From Bacillus sp. RO1 (lineage in GTDB: Bacteria; Bacillota; Bacilli; Bacillales; Bacillaceae_I), in contig NZ_JAAZWB010000083.1 in the NCBI RefSeq assembly GCF_012524115.1, forward strand, positions 1 to 64,000: 64,000 nucleotides of DNA, given 5' to 3'. Both the position numbers and the translations under genes were made by a program. Each line of letters starts with the position of its first letter. Position 1 is the stretch's first letter. Below are positions 27,371-36,544 of the stretch, piece by piece. Below the pieces are notes generated by a model. That model saw only the letters and a list, made by a program, of their open reading frames with translations. It searched no databases and was not told the origin of the DNA.

Positions 27371-27404
27371 AACAAGGAAAAGGTGGTCTGACCACCTCCT
27401 TGTT
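27371..27404 (-). terminator. Terminator of dnaE
   Basis: AACAAGGA pairs with TCCTTGTT and AGGTGGT with ACCACCT; eight T follow on the minus strand. Confidence 0.85.
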
Positions 27405-27423
27405 AACTATATCATAATATTAA

Positions 27424-30400
27424 TCATTGTAAAGATTTTTTAAACACTACATTCTCATCCCCGAGGATGGTTTTCAGCTTTAGCAAACATTCATCGGTAG
27501 GTGTTACATATAAGGCCGGCTGGAGTTTTATCGTTTTTTTCGCTTGCGTATAATGGACATAAACTGTTGATGGGCCATGATGCGTTCTTAGCACTTTTTG
27601 CAGATGTTGAAACACTTCTTGTTCATGTTTTTCTTCGTCGATTTGTAAAAAAAGATCACCAATCAGATGTGCATATTGTTCTATCAGTGTATCAATTTCG
27701 ATAATATTTTTTATGATCAGCTGTACTTTCCCTTCCCGTTCTTCCAGATTTCCTTCTACCATTAACGTTTCCCCAGTTTTCAATAGATGAGAAAATCGTT
27801 TATATAGTTCTGGAAATGCTACAGCTTCTAAGTCACCCGATTGATCAGAGAGAGTAAGGAATGCCATGAGGTCTCCCTTTTTTGTTCGAATTACCCGTTC
27901 ATTAGATATGAAACTTCCGACTCTCACCTTTTTTGATACAGTGGACGGAAGGTCAAGAATAAGGGACGCACCACCGAGCTGAAAGTATGCTGCAAACGGT
28001 TCTGTCGGATGTTTGGATAGATAAAAGCCCAATGCCTCTTTCTCCAATTGCAATTGTTCCGTCAATTGTAACGGTTCCACCTTTACATACTTCGGTTTAA
28101 TATTGAATTCTTCTTCTAAGAAAAAGTCAATCTGGTCGTCATCTGAAGGCATGACAAGCTCTGCATGCTGCATGGCTACATCCAAAGTTGCAAGAAGCGT
28201 AGCCCTGTCCTCACCAAACTCGTCCATGCTCCCTCCAAAGATGAGCATTTCTATAGTCTTCCGATTGATTTTTGAAGAAGCCCTGTTGCAAAAATCAAAT
28301 AAATCACTAAAAGGCTTTTTTCTCCGCTCCTCTATTAGAGCTTTGATAGCCTGCACTCCCACTCCTTTAATCGTTAACAAACTAAAGCGGATGCCTGCCT
28401 CTTCCACCTGAAATGCAATGCCACTTTTATTGATAGAGGGGGGAAGGACTTGTATGCCTTTCCGTTTTGTCTCCGTGATATATTGGGAGAGTTTTTGCTC
28501 ACTTCCCATGACACTGGAAAGAAGTGTCGCCATGAAAATTTTTGGATAGTTTGCCTTTAGATAGGCAAGTTCATAAGAAATCATACTATAGGCTACCGCG
28601 TGGCTTCGGTTAAAACCATAATCAGCAAATCGGACAATCAGATCATAGACAGAGTTGGCAACCTTTTCGTCATAGCCTTTGTTCAGGCACCCCTTCACAA
28701 AATGCGCTCTTTCTTTTGCCAGAACTTCTTTCTTTTTCTTTCCTACCGCTCTTCTTAATAAATCTGCTTCGCCTAAAGAGAATCCTGCCATTACGGCCGC
28801 AATTTGCATGATTTGCTCTTGATACACAATAACTCCAAATGTTTTCTCCAAAATAGGAATCAGATCTGGATGTGGATATTCCACTTTTCTCAGTCCGTGC
28901 TTGCGTTCAATAAACAAAGGAATCTGTTCCATTGGACCCGGACGGTAAAGGGCGTTGACCGCCACGATATCTTCTAGGTTTGAAGGCTTAAGCTTTGTAA
29001 GAACCTTTTTCATCCCAGGTGACTCTAGTTGAAAGATCCCGGACGTGTCACCTTCACTTAAAAGGCGGAAGGTTGCTGCATCATCGAGCGGTATTTCCTT
29101 TATGGGATGATTTGTTTCTTTTTTTACTTGATAGCGGATGCTTTGAATCATTGTTAAGTTTCTCAGTCCAAGAAAGTCCATCTTAAGCAGCCCAAGCTCC
29201 TCAAGGGTTTCCATCGTGTATTGAGTAAGGTAGATGTCTTGTTGACCAGCGTGTATCGGGATTAATTCCGTTAGAGGCTTGTGGGTAATGACCACTCCTG
29301 CTGCATGTGTAGAAGAATGACGGGGAAGCCCCTCGATTTTCTGCGCTGTTTGAAAGGCACGCTTTCTTTCCTTTGTTTCGTTTATCGCTCTTTGCAATTT
29401 TTCATTCTCTTGATACGCCACATCAAGCGTTATGCCAGGCCTCGATGGAATCATTTTAGATATCATCTCAAGTTCTTTTCCTGAAAGGTTTAAAACCTTG
29501 GCAACATCCCGCCATGCCGCCTTTGCAGCCAAGGTACCAAATGTGATGATTTGGGCAACATGGAGCTCTCCGTACTTTTCCGCCACATAACGGATAACCT
29601 CATCCCGTTTATTATCTTGAAAGTCGATATCAATATCCGGCATGGTGATACGCTCAGGGTTAAGAAACCTTTCAAAAAGAAGATCATGTATGATCGGATC
29701 CACATCAGTGATGAAAAGGGAATAAGCGACCAATGAACCAGCAGCAGAACCACGGCCCGGTCCAGTCAAGATCCCTGCATTTCTGGCAAAATACATAAAG
29801 TCCCAAACAATTAAAAAATAATCACTGAACTTCATCCCTTTAATTACTTGAAGCTCATAGGTCAGGCGATCTTTATACTCTTCAGACGGTTCCCCAATCC
29901 TTGTTTGAAGTCCTTCCCAGCAGATCTTTTCTAAATATTCGTCTGCACTTTCCTCCTCAGGAACCGGATAACTTGGGAGAGCGGCTTGTCCAAACTCCAA
30001 TTCCACGTGACATTGGTTACTAATCTTCCATGTATTCTCCAATGCATCCGGGATATCTTCAAATAACTGTGTCATTTCATCAGTTGCCCGTAGATAATCT
30101 GGAGCCTCTTTAGGCAGGGATTCAAGCTTAGTGCCTTGTTTGATGCTGCGTAAACACTCATAGACAAAGACTTCCTCTTGGAGAAGATAATGCACCTTGC
30201 TTAAGGCAACGATTGGCAACTCGCTATGTCTTTTCCTTGTAGCTTCAGAACGTTCATGTGCTAGGGTGGAATTCCGATCAATCCCCAAATACACACAATC
30301 TTGCTCAAACATTTCAAGGTAGACTTCCGTAGTTTGCGCTTCTTTTTGAGCAAGTTCGGATTCAGAACCAGATAAAATCACAATCAGCCCTTTGGTATAA

Positions 30401-30750
30401 TGCTTCAACCATCTTTTCGGAACCCCTTGTGGCGATTTGGTCTGCACCACACTTGATAATTTCATCAGGTTCGTAAATCCCTGGTTATCTTTCGCCAAAA
30501 GAATGACAGGATACCTCGACTCCTCGTCCTTCTCATCCGACAGGACGGAAAGCGTCAGACCGATAATTGGCTTAATGTTTGCGGCTTTACAAGCTTTATA
30601 AAAATCCACGGCCCCATACATCACATCTTCGTCTGTAAGCGCAAGGGACTTTAAACCAAGCTCGTTCGCACGTGCAACAAGCTTAGAAAATCTGACAGAA
30701 CTGTTCAACAGACTATAACTGCTTTTTATATGTAAATGAACGACACTCAT
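27424..30750 (-). CDS. dnaE: DNA polymerase III alpha subunit (DnaE)
   Basis: Replicative polymerase, used in Bacillus mainly to extend lagging-strand primers. 1108 aa, full length for DnaE3-type. Domains in order: PHP domain (VHLHIKSSYSLL at the start), palm with catalytic aspartates in PDIDIDFQD near residue 390, tandem helix-hairpin-helix, then an OB-fold domain near 950-1030. The ATG at 30750 has AAGGTG about nine bases upstream. Minus strand, divergent from ytrH. Confidence 0.96.
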   Translation of the reverse strand: MSVVHLHIKSSYSLLNSSVRFSKLVARANELGLKSLALTDEDVMYGAVDFYKACKAANIKPIIGLTLSVLSDEKDEESRYPVILLAKDNQGFTNLMKLSSVVQTKSPQGVPKRWLKHYTKGLIVILSGSESELAQKEAQTTEVYLEMFEQDCVYLGIDRNSTLAHERSEATRKRHSELPIVALSKVHYLLQEEVFVYECLRSIKQGTKLESLPKEAPDYLRATDEMTQLFEDIPDALENTWKISNQCHVELEFGQAALPSYPVPEEESADEYLEKICWEGLQTRIGEPSEEYKDRLTYELQVIKGMKFSDYFLIVWDFMYFARNAGILTGPGRGSAAGSLVAYSLFITDVDPIIHDLLFERFLNPERITMPDIDIDFQDNKRDEVIRYVAEKYGELHVAQIITFGTLAAKAAWRDVAKVLNLSGKELEMISKMIPSRPGITLDVAYQENEKLQRAINETKERKRAFQTAQKIEGLPRHSSTHAAGVVITHKPLTELIPIHAGQQDIYLTQYTMETLEELGLLKMDFLGLRNLTMIQSIRYQVKKETNHPIKEIPLDDAATFRLLSEGDTSGIFQLESPGMKKVLTKLKPSNLEDIVAVNALYRPGPMEQIPLFIERKHGLRKVEYPHPDLIPILEKTFGVIVYQEQIMQIAAVMAGFSLGEADLLRRAVGKKKKEVLAKERAHFVKGCLNKGYDEKVANSVYDLIVRFADYGFNRSHAVAYSMISYELAYLKANYPKIFMATLLSSVMGSEQKLSQYITETKRKGIQVLPPSINKSGIAFQVEEAGIRFSLLTIKGVGVQAIKALIEERRKKPFSDLFDFCNRASSKINRKTIEMLIFGGSMDEFGEDRATLLATLDVAMQHAELVMPSDDDQIDFFLEEEFNIKPKYVKVEPLQLTEQLQLEKEALGFYLSKHPTEPFAAYFQLGGASLILDLPSTVSKKVRVGSFISNERVIRTKKGDLMAFLTLSDQSGDLEAVAFPELYKRFSHLLKTGETLMVEGNLEEREGKVQLIIKNIIEIDTLIEQYAHLIGDLFLQIDEEKHEQEVFQHLQKVLRTHHGPSTVYVHYTQAKKTIKLQPALYVTPTDECLLKLKTILGDENVVFKKSLQ

Positions 30751-30892
30751 TAATCATCACACCTTATTTAACGCTTCCATTTTATATATTCATTATAGGG
30801 TCTATTCTGTTCTAAACACAATGAAGAAACTTCTCCATTAACATCACATACTTACCACTTCCTGTCCATATATATGAATAAGGACAGAAAGG

Positions 30893-31237
30893 ATGATGAA
30901 AATGGACGTAAAAGATCCATTCGTCGCTACCCTTATTTTCAGTTTTTTCATCGCAGTTGGGGTAATACTTGGAGGAGCAATCATCGGTGGAATTGCCGCT
31001 TTTCTAGTAGGGGATCCACCATTGACGAGAATGTGGAGCTTGGCCAAAAGTTTGAAGATATGGGCAATCGTTGCCGCCATCGGAGGTACCTTTGACACTT
31101 TTTATAATCTGGAAAAAGGGCTGTTCAACGGCGAAACGAAATTCTTAGTAAAACAGTTGCTATTAATAATCTCAGCAACAGGTGGCGCCCAAACCGGCGC
31201 ACTCATTATCAGCTGGCTCACACAGGAGACTTTATAG
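30893..31237 (+). CDS. ytrH: YtrH family sporulation membrane protein
   Basis: 114 aa with about three hydrophobic segments and glycine-rich turns (GVILGGAIIGGIAAFLVG). YtrH is needed for efficient sporulation in Bacillus and is normally made under sigma-E in the mother cell; I saw no convincing sigma-E promoter here. Three in-frame ATGs lie close together (30893, 30896, 30902); the one at 30902 is best spaced from AAAGG, so the true N-terminus may be MDVKDPF. The next gene starts one base after its stop. Confidence 0.87.
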   Translation: MMKMDVKDPFVATLIFSFFIAVGVILGGAIIGGIAAFLVGDPPLTRMWSLAKSLKIWAIVAAIGGTFDTFYNLEKGLFNGETKFLVKQLLLIISATGGAQTGALIISWLTQETL

Positions 31238-31238
31238 C

Positions 31239-31739
31239 ATGAGGGTTCCTCCATATAACCGCGATCCCGGGTGGCAACGTTTTTTTTCCGGAGTGGTGTT
31301 GGGTGCAATCGTAGGCTGGCTAATATTCATGCTTATGTACGGCGTCACTTTGGAAAAGAATATCGGCGATCTCATTAAATATAAGGAAGAAGTGAGAAGC
31401 TACAAAAACAGAATTCATATATTGACAGAGGACAATGATAAATTAAAAGAGGAAAAAGACCAATTAAAAATAGAAGACTTTAAAATATCCATCATCAATC
31501 ATGAAAAGTACATGCTCAACTCGTTCAGCCGTTCCTCCATCATTGCAAGGATTACAGAGGATCTCAACGACCAGGTTTCAAAGGATGTCGCGAGCATTAA
31601 AGACAATCGTCAATTGCTTATAAAAGTCATTGAAAACAAAAGCTACACACTTGATGACAAAAGATACTACTTCGAGGTCGACTTTCTTTATATAGACACT
31701 ACAATTGAGATGGACTTGTTGATTGTGAAAATGGAATGA
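31239..31739 (+). CDS. ytrI: Sporulation protein YtrI
   Basis: 166 aa with a short cytoplasmic N-terminus (MRVPPYNRDPGWQRF), one membrane helix near 17-38 and a coiled-coil region (residues about 55-90, KNRIHILTEDNDKLKEEKDQL). Co-transcribed with ytrH and needed for sporulation in B. subtilis. The frame extends 19 codons upstream into ytrH; the ATG at 31239 follows AGGAGA at usual spacing and starts one base after the ytrH stop. Confidence 0.87.
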   Translation: MRVPPYNRDPGWQRFFSGVVLGAIVGWLIFMLMYGVTLEKNIGDLIKYKEEVRSYKNRIHILTEDNDKLKEEKDQLKIEDFKISIINHEKYMLNSFSRSSIIARITEDLNDQVSKDVASIKDNRQLLIKVIENKSYTLDDKRYYFEVDFLYIDTTIEMDLLIVKME

Positions 31740-31741
31740 GG

Positions 31742-31779
31742 AGAGGAAGCGACTGCATGTTGTTGTAGCCACTTCCTCT
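31742..31779. terminator. Shared terminator of ytrHI and nrnA
   Basis: AGAGGAAG pairs with CTTCCTCT around a 22-nt loop. T-rich sequence follows on the plus strand and the hairpin lies between convergent genes. Confidence 0.65.
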
Positions 31780-31788
31780 TTTACTTTC

Positions 31789-32739
31789 CTACTCCCCTTG
31801 CAATTGTGCTCTGGAAGCTTCAATTAGGTCAGCGAGAACATGGTCCGCCTCTTCCCATTTATAAATAGATGCCCCTGACGCCAACGGATGACCTCCACCG
31901 TTGTACTTCTTGGCAATTTCATTGACGATGATCCCTTTTGAACGAAGCCTTACCCTGATCTGATCTGCTTCTTCAATAAAGAAAGCCCACGCCTTAATGC
32001 CTTCAATGTTCCCAAGCATCCCAACCAATTGCGACGCTTCAGAAGGAAGGGCGTTATATCGTTGCAAAATATCAGGAGTAATCTTCATAGAAGCAATCCC
32101 ATTCTCATGCATGGAGAAGTTCTCAAGCACAAATCCGCTAAGCTTGGCTATATGCAACTTCGTTCGGTACAGCTCATCATAAAGCTCTGTCATAGAGAAT
32201 CCGTAGCTCAAAAGTTCACTCGCATATTGGAATGTCTTCGTATTGGTGCTTTGGAAAAGGAATCTGCCCGTATCTCCAATTATTCCCGCGAATATAAGTC
32301 TTGCAGCTTCCTTCGTCATAACCCATCCTTGGTTTTTTCCTGCTAGATACAGTTCGTATATCATTTCACTCGTCGAACTCGAATCCGTATCCACCCACAT
32401 CAGATCCCCGTATCTGTCCTCATTCGGATGGTGGTCGATCTTTATCCACTTAGCTGCCAGCTTGTAGCGCTTATCACAGATACGCTCGGTATTGGCAGTA
32501 TCACATACAATCACAAGCGCTCCGTCGTAACTGGAGTCCGGTATTTCATCAAGCTTACTCAAGAAATTTAATGACTCCTCCGCTTCCCCAACGCGATACA
32601 CCTTTTTTTCCGGATAGCTTTCCTTGACCAACTCAGCCAATCCACATTGCGACCCATACGCATCTGGGTCAGGCCTAACATGACGGTGGATGATAACCGT
32701 ATCATGTGCCTTAATTTCATCGATAATCTGCTGCCTCAT
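31789..32739 (-). CDS. nrnA: Oligoribonuclease/pAp phosphatase NrnA (DHH family)
   Basis: Cleaves nanoRNA and dephosphorylates 3'-phosphoadenosine 5'-phosphate. 316 aa. DHH domain with HRHVRPDPDAYGSQ (metal ligands), CDTANTERI and the namesake DHHPNEDRYGD near residues 104-115. The C-terminal DHHA1 domain ends with NGGGHPLASGASI, which binds nucleic acid. The RBS AGAGGGT precedes the ATG. In B. subtilis it is likewise next to ytrI and ytpI. Confidence 0.95.
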   Translation of the reverse strand: MRQQIIDEIKAHDTVIIHRHVRPDPDAYGSQCGLAELVKESYPEKKVYRVGEAEESLNFLSKLDEIPDSSYDGALVIVCDTANTERICDKRYKLAAKWIKIDHHPNEDRYGDLMWVDTDSSSTSEMIYELYLAGKNQGWVMTKEAARLIFAGIIGDTGRFLFQSTNTKTFQYASELLSYGFSMTELYDELYRTKLHIAKLSGFVLENFSMHENGIASMKITPDILQRYNALPSEASQLVGMLGNIEGIKAWAFFIEEADQIRVRLRSKGIIVNEIAKKYNGGGHPLASGASIYKWEEADHVLADLIEASRAQLQGE

Positions 32740-32920
32740 CGTATGTAACCCTCTTTCACCTGTTTCTTTTCTTTTATTTAATCACAGTTTCCCTGGTTCT
32801 CAAAGAAATATCATTTTTGTGGAAAAGTAGAATTTTGTTCACGAACACGTTACAATATAGCTTGTATGCGTATGGTAAAATATTTACTATCATGTTTGAA
32901 ATATAAAGGAGTGTGTCCTT

Positions 32921-33253
32921 TTGGCTATTTTTGTTTTTCTCATCATCTTTTCATTAATGTTCTACTTCATGTATAAAGTAAAATACTTCCGTACCCAATT
33001 GCCAGCCGAAAAAAAATGGCTAAGCGCAAAATCCAGCATCGCTCTGGGATGTTTTGTTTTCTTTTTTGGCGTTAATTCTCTCATTAATCCACTATCCACG
33101 GTTGCCATTGTTGTCGGGATAATATTGTTGGCTGTAGGATTAGGAAGCATCTGGGCGGGCTACAAAGCCTACCGTTTCTACCTACCTTTTGCAATTGAAG
33201 AAGCGGAAGCGGTGAAGGAAGCAGAAATGAAAGAGAAGACGGTTACGGATTGA
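32921..33253 (+). CDS. ytpI: YtpI family membrane protein
   Basis: 110 aa with hydrophobic helices near 3-20, 40-60 and 65-90, and a charged tail rich in Glu/Lys. Function unknown; the family is restricted to Bacillaceae. The start is TTG at 32921, ten bases after AAAGGAGTG. Divergent from nrnA, as in B. subtilis. Confidence 0.85.
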   Translation: MAIFVFLIIFSLMFYFMYKVKYFRTQLPAEKKWLSAKSSIALGCFVFFFGVNSLINPLSTVAIVVGIILLAVGLGSIWAGYKAYRFYLPFAIEEAEAVKEAEMKEKTVTD

Positions 33254-33265
33254 GGTTGAGTGGAG

Positions 33266-33294
33266 AGTCGTTCCTTTTTGGGGCGGCTTTTTTG
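33266..33294 (+). terminator. Terminator of ytpI
   Basis: AGTCGTTCC pairs with GGGGCGGCT (with a G-U type mismatch) around TTTTT, followed by a T run. Confidence 0.6.
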
Positions 33295-33301
33295 TTTGTG
33301 C

Positions 33302-34285
33302 TTATGGCGTTAAAGAAGTTTTAAAATGTTCTAGCGAGTAACTCCTCCCTTTTTTGTGGCCGACCGAAGGCAAATCAAGTGATGCCAAGATATTATACGC
33401 TTCTGACGCAGAACTAAGTAGAAGGAAATCCTTCAAATCTTTATTCTGAATGGTAGTAGCTATTAATACTTTATAATCTTCTATCGCATAAAGATGCGCT
33501 GACAGCGATTGGGTATTGCATTTCTTACAAGTCCAGTATTTTCTTATTTTCTTCATCAAGTTCGACCCGCAATCCATACATATTACACCTTTTATGAGTT
33601 CTTCCTGTTTAATGTTATAGGTTTGTAGAAAATTAAAGCTGTCATGGGTATGTTTCTTGATTAATGTTTTAGTAAGCTTGTTAAGATCTTTTTTATTTAG
33701 GACCTCGGTTGAATGGAGTGCATTTATTTCGTTCACTCTATTTGGGAGGTTAGTTAGAAAAGTTACCTTTTTCATAAGTGAGGGAGAAGTTTTGACCAGA
33801 TGGGCCTTGTTGTGAGTTAAAGCCACTAAACTTGCAATAGGTAAGCTTGGGAAGCCTTGATGTTCTAACCATAGTGAAAGTTGAAAACGTTGACGTGCTA
33901 CTTGAGAGAGAGGATCAGCCATTCTTTCCATTTCCCCATCTGCCTTATGCCGGATGAGTTGACATCCCACTTCATCAAACTCTAGTTTACCAGATACGTA
34001 TTTCGAATCTATTACTAAGCAATGGGTGGATGTAATGAGTAGCGTATCCATTTGAAAATATCTACCTTTGGGGTCTTCTATACGGAGGCCGTGAAGAATG
34101 TGGTAGTTTTCATGAGGGAGAAAGGTTAAATAGTAATCTAATGCCTCTTCACCTTTGTAACCGTATTTCATTTTTCCATATTCCTGTTCAATCAATTGGT
34201 ATTGAGGGTGGGACGGTAACAGTCTCCTCAAGCCGGCTTCATGTATCAGCATCCTATTCGACTTTTCTCTATGTTTTTTTATCAT
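33302..34285 (-). CDS. NERD domain protein with C-terminal zinc ribbon
   Basis: 327 aa. The NERD (nuclease-related) domain spans about 40-160, with GYKGEEALDYYL, FQMDTLLIT and VIDSKYVSGKL, in which the conserved acidic residues and Lys correspond to the nuclease-fold active site. A zinc ribbon near 240-265 has CMDCGSN and CKKCN pairs. NERD proteins are presumed DNA-processing enzymes; substrate unknown. The RBS AAAGGAGTG precedes the ATG. An accessory gene relative to the B. subtilis order. Confidence 0.85.
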   Translation of the reverse strand: MIKKHREKSNRMLIHEAGLRRLLPSHPQYQLIEQEYGKMKYGYKGEEALDYYLTFLPHENYHILHGLRIEDPKGRYFQMDTLLITSTHCLVIDSKYVSGKLEFDEVGCQLIRHKADGEMERMADPLSQVARQRFQLSLWLEHQGFPSLPIASLVALTHNKAHLVKTSPSLMKKVTFLTNLPNRVNEINALHSTEVLNKKDLNKLTKTLIKKHTHDSFNFLQTYNIKQEELIKGVICMDCGSNLMKKIRKYWTCKKCNTQSLSAHLYAIEDYKVLIATTIQNKDLKDFLLLSSASEAYNILASLDLPSVGHKKGRSYSLEHFKTSLTP

Positions 34286-34376
34286 TTAGTCACTCCTTTG
34301 ATAACTTGTCTTGGTACTTTCGACTCTGAACATTTAAATTCCTGCAAATTCTACAAATAGAATACTCGAATTTTCA

Positions 34377-34486
34377 CATATCCATTGTAAAATGAAAATA
34401 TCCATTGTAAAACTGATATATCCATTGTAAATCGAATATATCCATTCTAAAACCCATATATCCATTGTAAAATCAATTTATCCATT
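34377..34486. repeat. 20-bp tandem repeat, six copies
   Basis: TCCATTGTAA (once TCCATTCTAA, last copy cut to TCCATT) recurs at 34381, 34401, 34421, 34441, 34461 and 34481, with an exact 20-bp period and small variation in the other half of the unit. No gene is open across it. It lies between the NERD gene and the ytoI terminator. Confidence 0.95.
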
Positions 34487-34574
34487 ATTCCCACTCCGCA
34501 CCCTCACACCACCCCCACCAAAAGCCCTTCCACACTTTAGTCTTTGCCATCTCCAACACCAAACCACACAAAAA

Positions 34575-34604
34575 AACGCCCCCACCCCAAAAGGTGAGAG
34601 CGTT
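34575..34604 (-). terminator. Terminator of ytoI
   Basis: On the minus strand AACGCTCTCACC pairs with GGTG...GGGCGTT, followed by seven T. Confidence 0.8.
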
Positions 34605-34637
34605 CCACGCCTAAATTGCGCATGCCTTCTCAATCCA

Positions 34638-35945
34638 CTACTGTATCAACTGCACCATCATCATTGCCTTGCCCACAACATTGCCTTCATGGTACACTTC
34701 CACATCCACTTTACCGAACTTGCGGCCGACTTCCAGTACTTTCGGCCGAATCTCGATCGTACTGTCAATTTGGACTGGCTTTATAAAATAAATCGTGATG
34801 TTCTCCACGACCATATCACTCTTTTTCACATTACGAATCACACGCTTCGCAGCTTCGGTCACGATTGTTGTAAACACGCCATAAGATATCGTCCCGACCG
34901 AGTTGGTCATCTGAGGGGTCACTTCGCTCTGGTAGGATTCTTCCCCCTTTGATTCAGTGACATCCAAAAATTGATTGGTCACAATGTCATCAAGGGTCTC
35001 ACCGACCTGTGGCTGCCTTTGGATCATCTGCAACGCCTTCAATACATCTTGACGGCTGATGATTCCAAGAAGACGGTGGTTCGGGTCAACCACAGGCAGC
35101 ATCTCGATTCCTTCCCATACCATGATATGGGCAGCGGACGCGACTGACGTTTTCCCGTTAACGGTGATCGGATTTTTGGTCATCACTTTTTCAATTGGCG
35201 TCGAAGAATCCTTCCCAAGCACGTCCTTGGAAGTAACCACACCTTGAACCTTTAAGTTTTTATCAATAATTGGAAAGCGGCTATGCTTGATTTCTTCGTT
35301 CACCTTATACCATTCCGCAATGGTATCTTCTGTGGTTAAGTAAGTCGTCGCCTCAATTGGTGTCAAAATATCCTCCACCAATACAATTTCCTTTTTAATC
35401 AACTGATCATAGATGGCACGGTTAATTAATGTCGCAACAGTAAACGTATCATAGCTACTCGAGATGATTGGAAGCTTCATTTCATCCGCTAATCGCTTTA
35501 CCTCATCGTCTGTATCAAATCCACCGGTAATCAACACAGCAGCACCAGCTTCAATGGCAAGCTTATGGGCGTTGTAGCGGTTACCGACAATCAACAAGTT
35601 ACCAGCTTCCGTATAGCGCATCATCGCTTCTAGTTTCATCGCACCAATGACAAATTTGTTCAATGTCTTATGAAGTCCTTCTCTGCCACCAAGAACTTGT
35701 CCATCCACAATGTTGACCACTTCGGCAAATGTAAGCTTTTCGATATTCTCTTTCTTTTTCCGCTCAATACGAATAGTACCAACGCGTTCGATGGTACTAA
35801 CATATCCTTTATTTTCGGCATCCTTAATCGCTCTGTATGCCGTACCTTCACTCACCGTCAACGCCTTGGCTATTTGTCGTACTGATATTTTTTCTCCAAT
35901 AGGAAGTTCCTCTATATATTGGAGAATCTGTTCATGCTTTGTCAC
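34638..35945 (-). CDS. ytoI: YtoI: HTH, DRTGG, CBS-pair and hot-dog domain protein
   Basis: 435 aa. Domains in order: winged helix (residues about 1-60, RQIAKALTVSEGTAYRAI), DRTGG (about 70-180), two CBS motifs (about 195-310, GVVTSKDVLG and LGIISRQDVLKAL), then a hot-dog domain (about 330-430). Likely a nucleotide-sensing regulator; target unknown. The frame opens with GTG at 35954, but the GTG three codons later has a better-placed GGGTG and matches the usual family N-terminus TKHEQIL, so it was chosen; both are possible. Confidence 0.88.
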   Translation of the reverse strand: MTKHEQILQYIEELPIGEKISVRQIAKALTVSEGTAYRAIKDAENKGYVSTIERVGTIRIERKKKENIEKLTFAEVVNIVDGQVLGGREGLHKTLNKFVIGAMKLEAMMRYTEAGNLLIVGNRYNAHKLAIEAGAAVLITGGFDTDDEVKRLADEMKLPIISSSYDTFTVATLINRAIYDQLIKKEIVLVEDILTPIEATTYLTTEDTIAEWYKVNEEIKHSRFPIIDKNLKVQGVVTSKDVLGKDSSTPIEKVMTKNPITVNGKTSVASAAHIMVWEGIEMLPVVDPNHRLLGIISRQDVLKALQMIQRQPQVGETLDDIVTNQFLDVTESKGEESYQSEVTPQMTNSVGTISYGVFTTIVTEAAKRVIRNVKKSDMVVENITIYFIKPVQIDSTIEIRPKVLEVGRKFGKVDVEVYHEGNVVGKAMMMVQLIQ

Positions 35946-36014
35946 ACTCTTCACCCGTCCACATAGTTATTTGTACTTTTATTATACGGGTGTTAGAGCT
36001 TGTATTCAATGTGT

Positions 36015-36260
36015 TTACTGATATTGACGCAATCGGACCTTTTTGACCTCTGCCAATTTCGCTTTTCGGACCACACGGTTTCGCTTTGGCAAGTACATGA
36101 TTGCTGCAATATTACCTCCAACTGCCATTAAAGCAAGCACCAGCCATGCAACGCCAAACCATCCTGCAAGACCATCTTCCGTCACGGGCAAACGCGGTAC
36201 TGCAACGTATAGCATTGCACCGATACACAATAACGATAATAAAAGTCTATTCTTCAACAT
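36015..36260 (-). CDS. Small two-helix membrane protein, unknown
   Basis: 81 aa with helices near 5-22 and 32-55 (WFGVAWLVLALMAVGGNIAAIMYL) and a very basic C-terminal tail, so the tail should be cytoplasmic. I do not recognise a family. The frame continues upstream through terminator and repeat sequence, but GGAAGGAGTG before the ATG at 36260 fixes the start. Confidence 0.7.
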   Translation of the reverse strand: MLKNRLLLSLLCIGAMLYVAVPRLPVTEDGLAGWFGVAWLVLALMAVGGNIAAIMYLPKRNRVVRKAKLAEVKKVRLRQYQ

Positions 36261-36313
36261 TTGACACTCCTTCCAAACTCGATAGCTTGTATCATGTATA
36301 TTCGGCACAACAA

Positions 36314-36341
36314 AAAAAAGAAGCAGCTCTGCTTCTTTTTT
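36314..36341. terminator. Bidirectional hairpin terminator
   Basis: AAAAAAGAAGCAG and CTGCTTCTTTTTT form a 13-bp stem with a 2-nt loop. It lies just upstream of the small gene at 36260 and downstream of ytkL. Confidence 0.75.
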
Positions 36342-36360
36342 ATAGGCTCTGTTAAACACC

Positions 36361-36491
36361 GCTGTTGATTTCCACAAATGGCTTTGCTTTCCGCGGGGCG
36401 ACCTTGAGCCTCCTCGGGCTGTGCCCTGTGGGGTCTCAACATTGTCGCTACTCCCCCGCAGGAGTCTTCGCCATTTGCTCCAATCAACAGC
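36361..36491. repeat. Interspersed palindromic element, copy 5 (short type)
   Basis: Ends GCTGTTGATT and AATCAACAGC are perfect. Inner arms CAAATGGC and GCCATTTG are perfect; GCGAC pairs with GTCGC where other copies have GCGGT with ACCGC. CGGGC and GCCC extend the centre. The element lies within a larger inverted repeat (AGGCTCTGTTAAA at 36344-36356, TTTAACAGAGCCT at 36520-36532) that looks like the ytkL terminator. Confidence 0.9.
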
Positions 36492-36519
36492 TAGGTTGCT
36501 GCAAAAATTAAAAGTTTGC

Positions 36520-36532
36520 TTTAACAGAGCCT
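36520..36532 (-). terminator. Split terminator of ytkL (arms 36344-36356 and 36520-36532)
   Basis: The 13-bp perfect arms AGGCTCTGTTAAA and TTTAACAGAGCCT are 163 bp apart and hold element copy 5 between them. The right arm starts 13 bp after the ytkL stop. On the minus strand the left arm is followed by TATAAAAAAG rather than a clear T tract, so termination strength is doubtful. Confidence 0.5.
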
Positions 36533-36544
36533 TTTTATAAGCCA

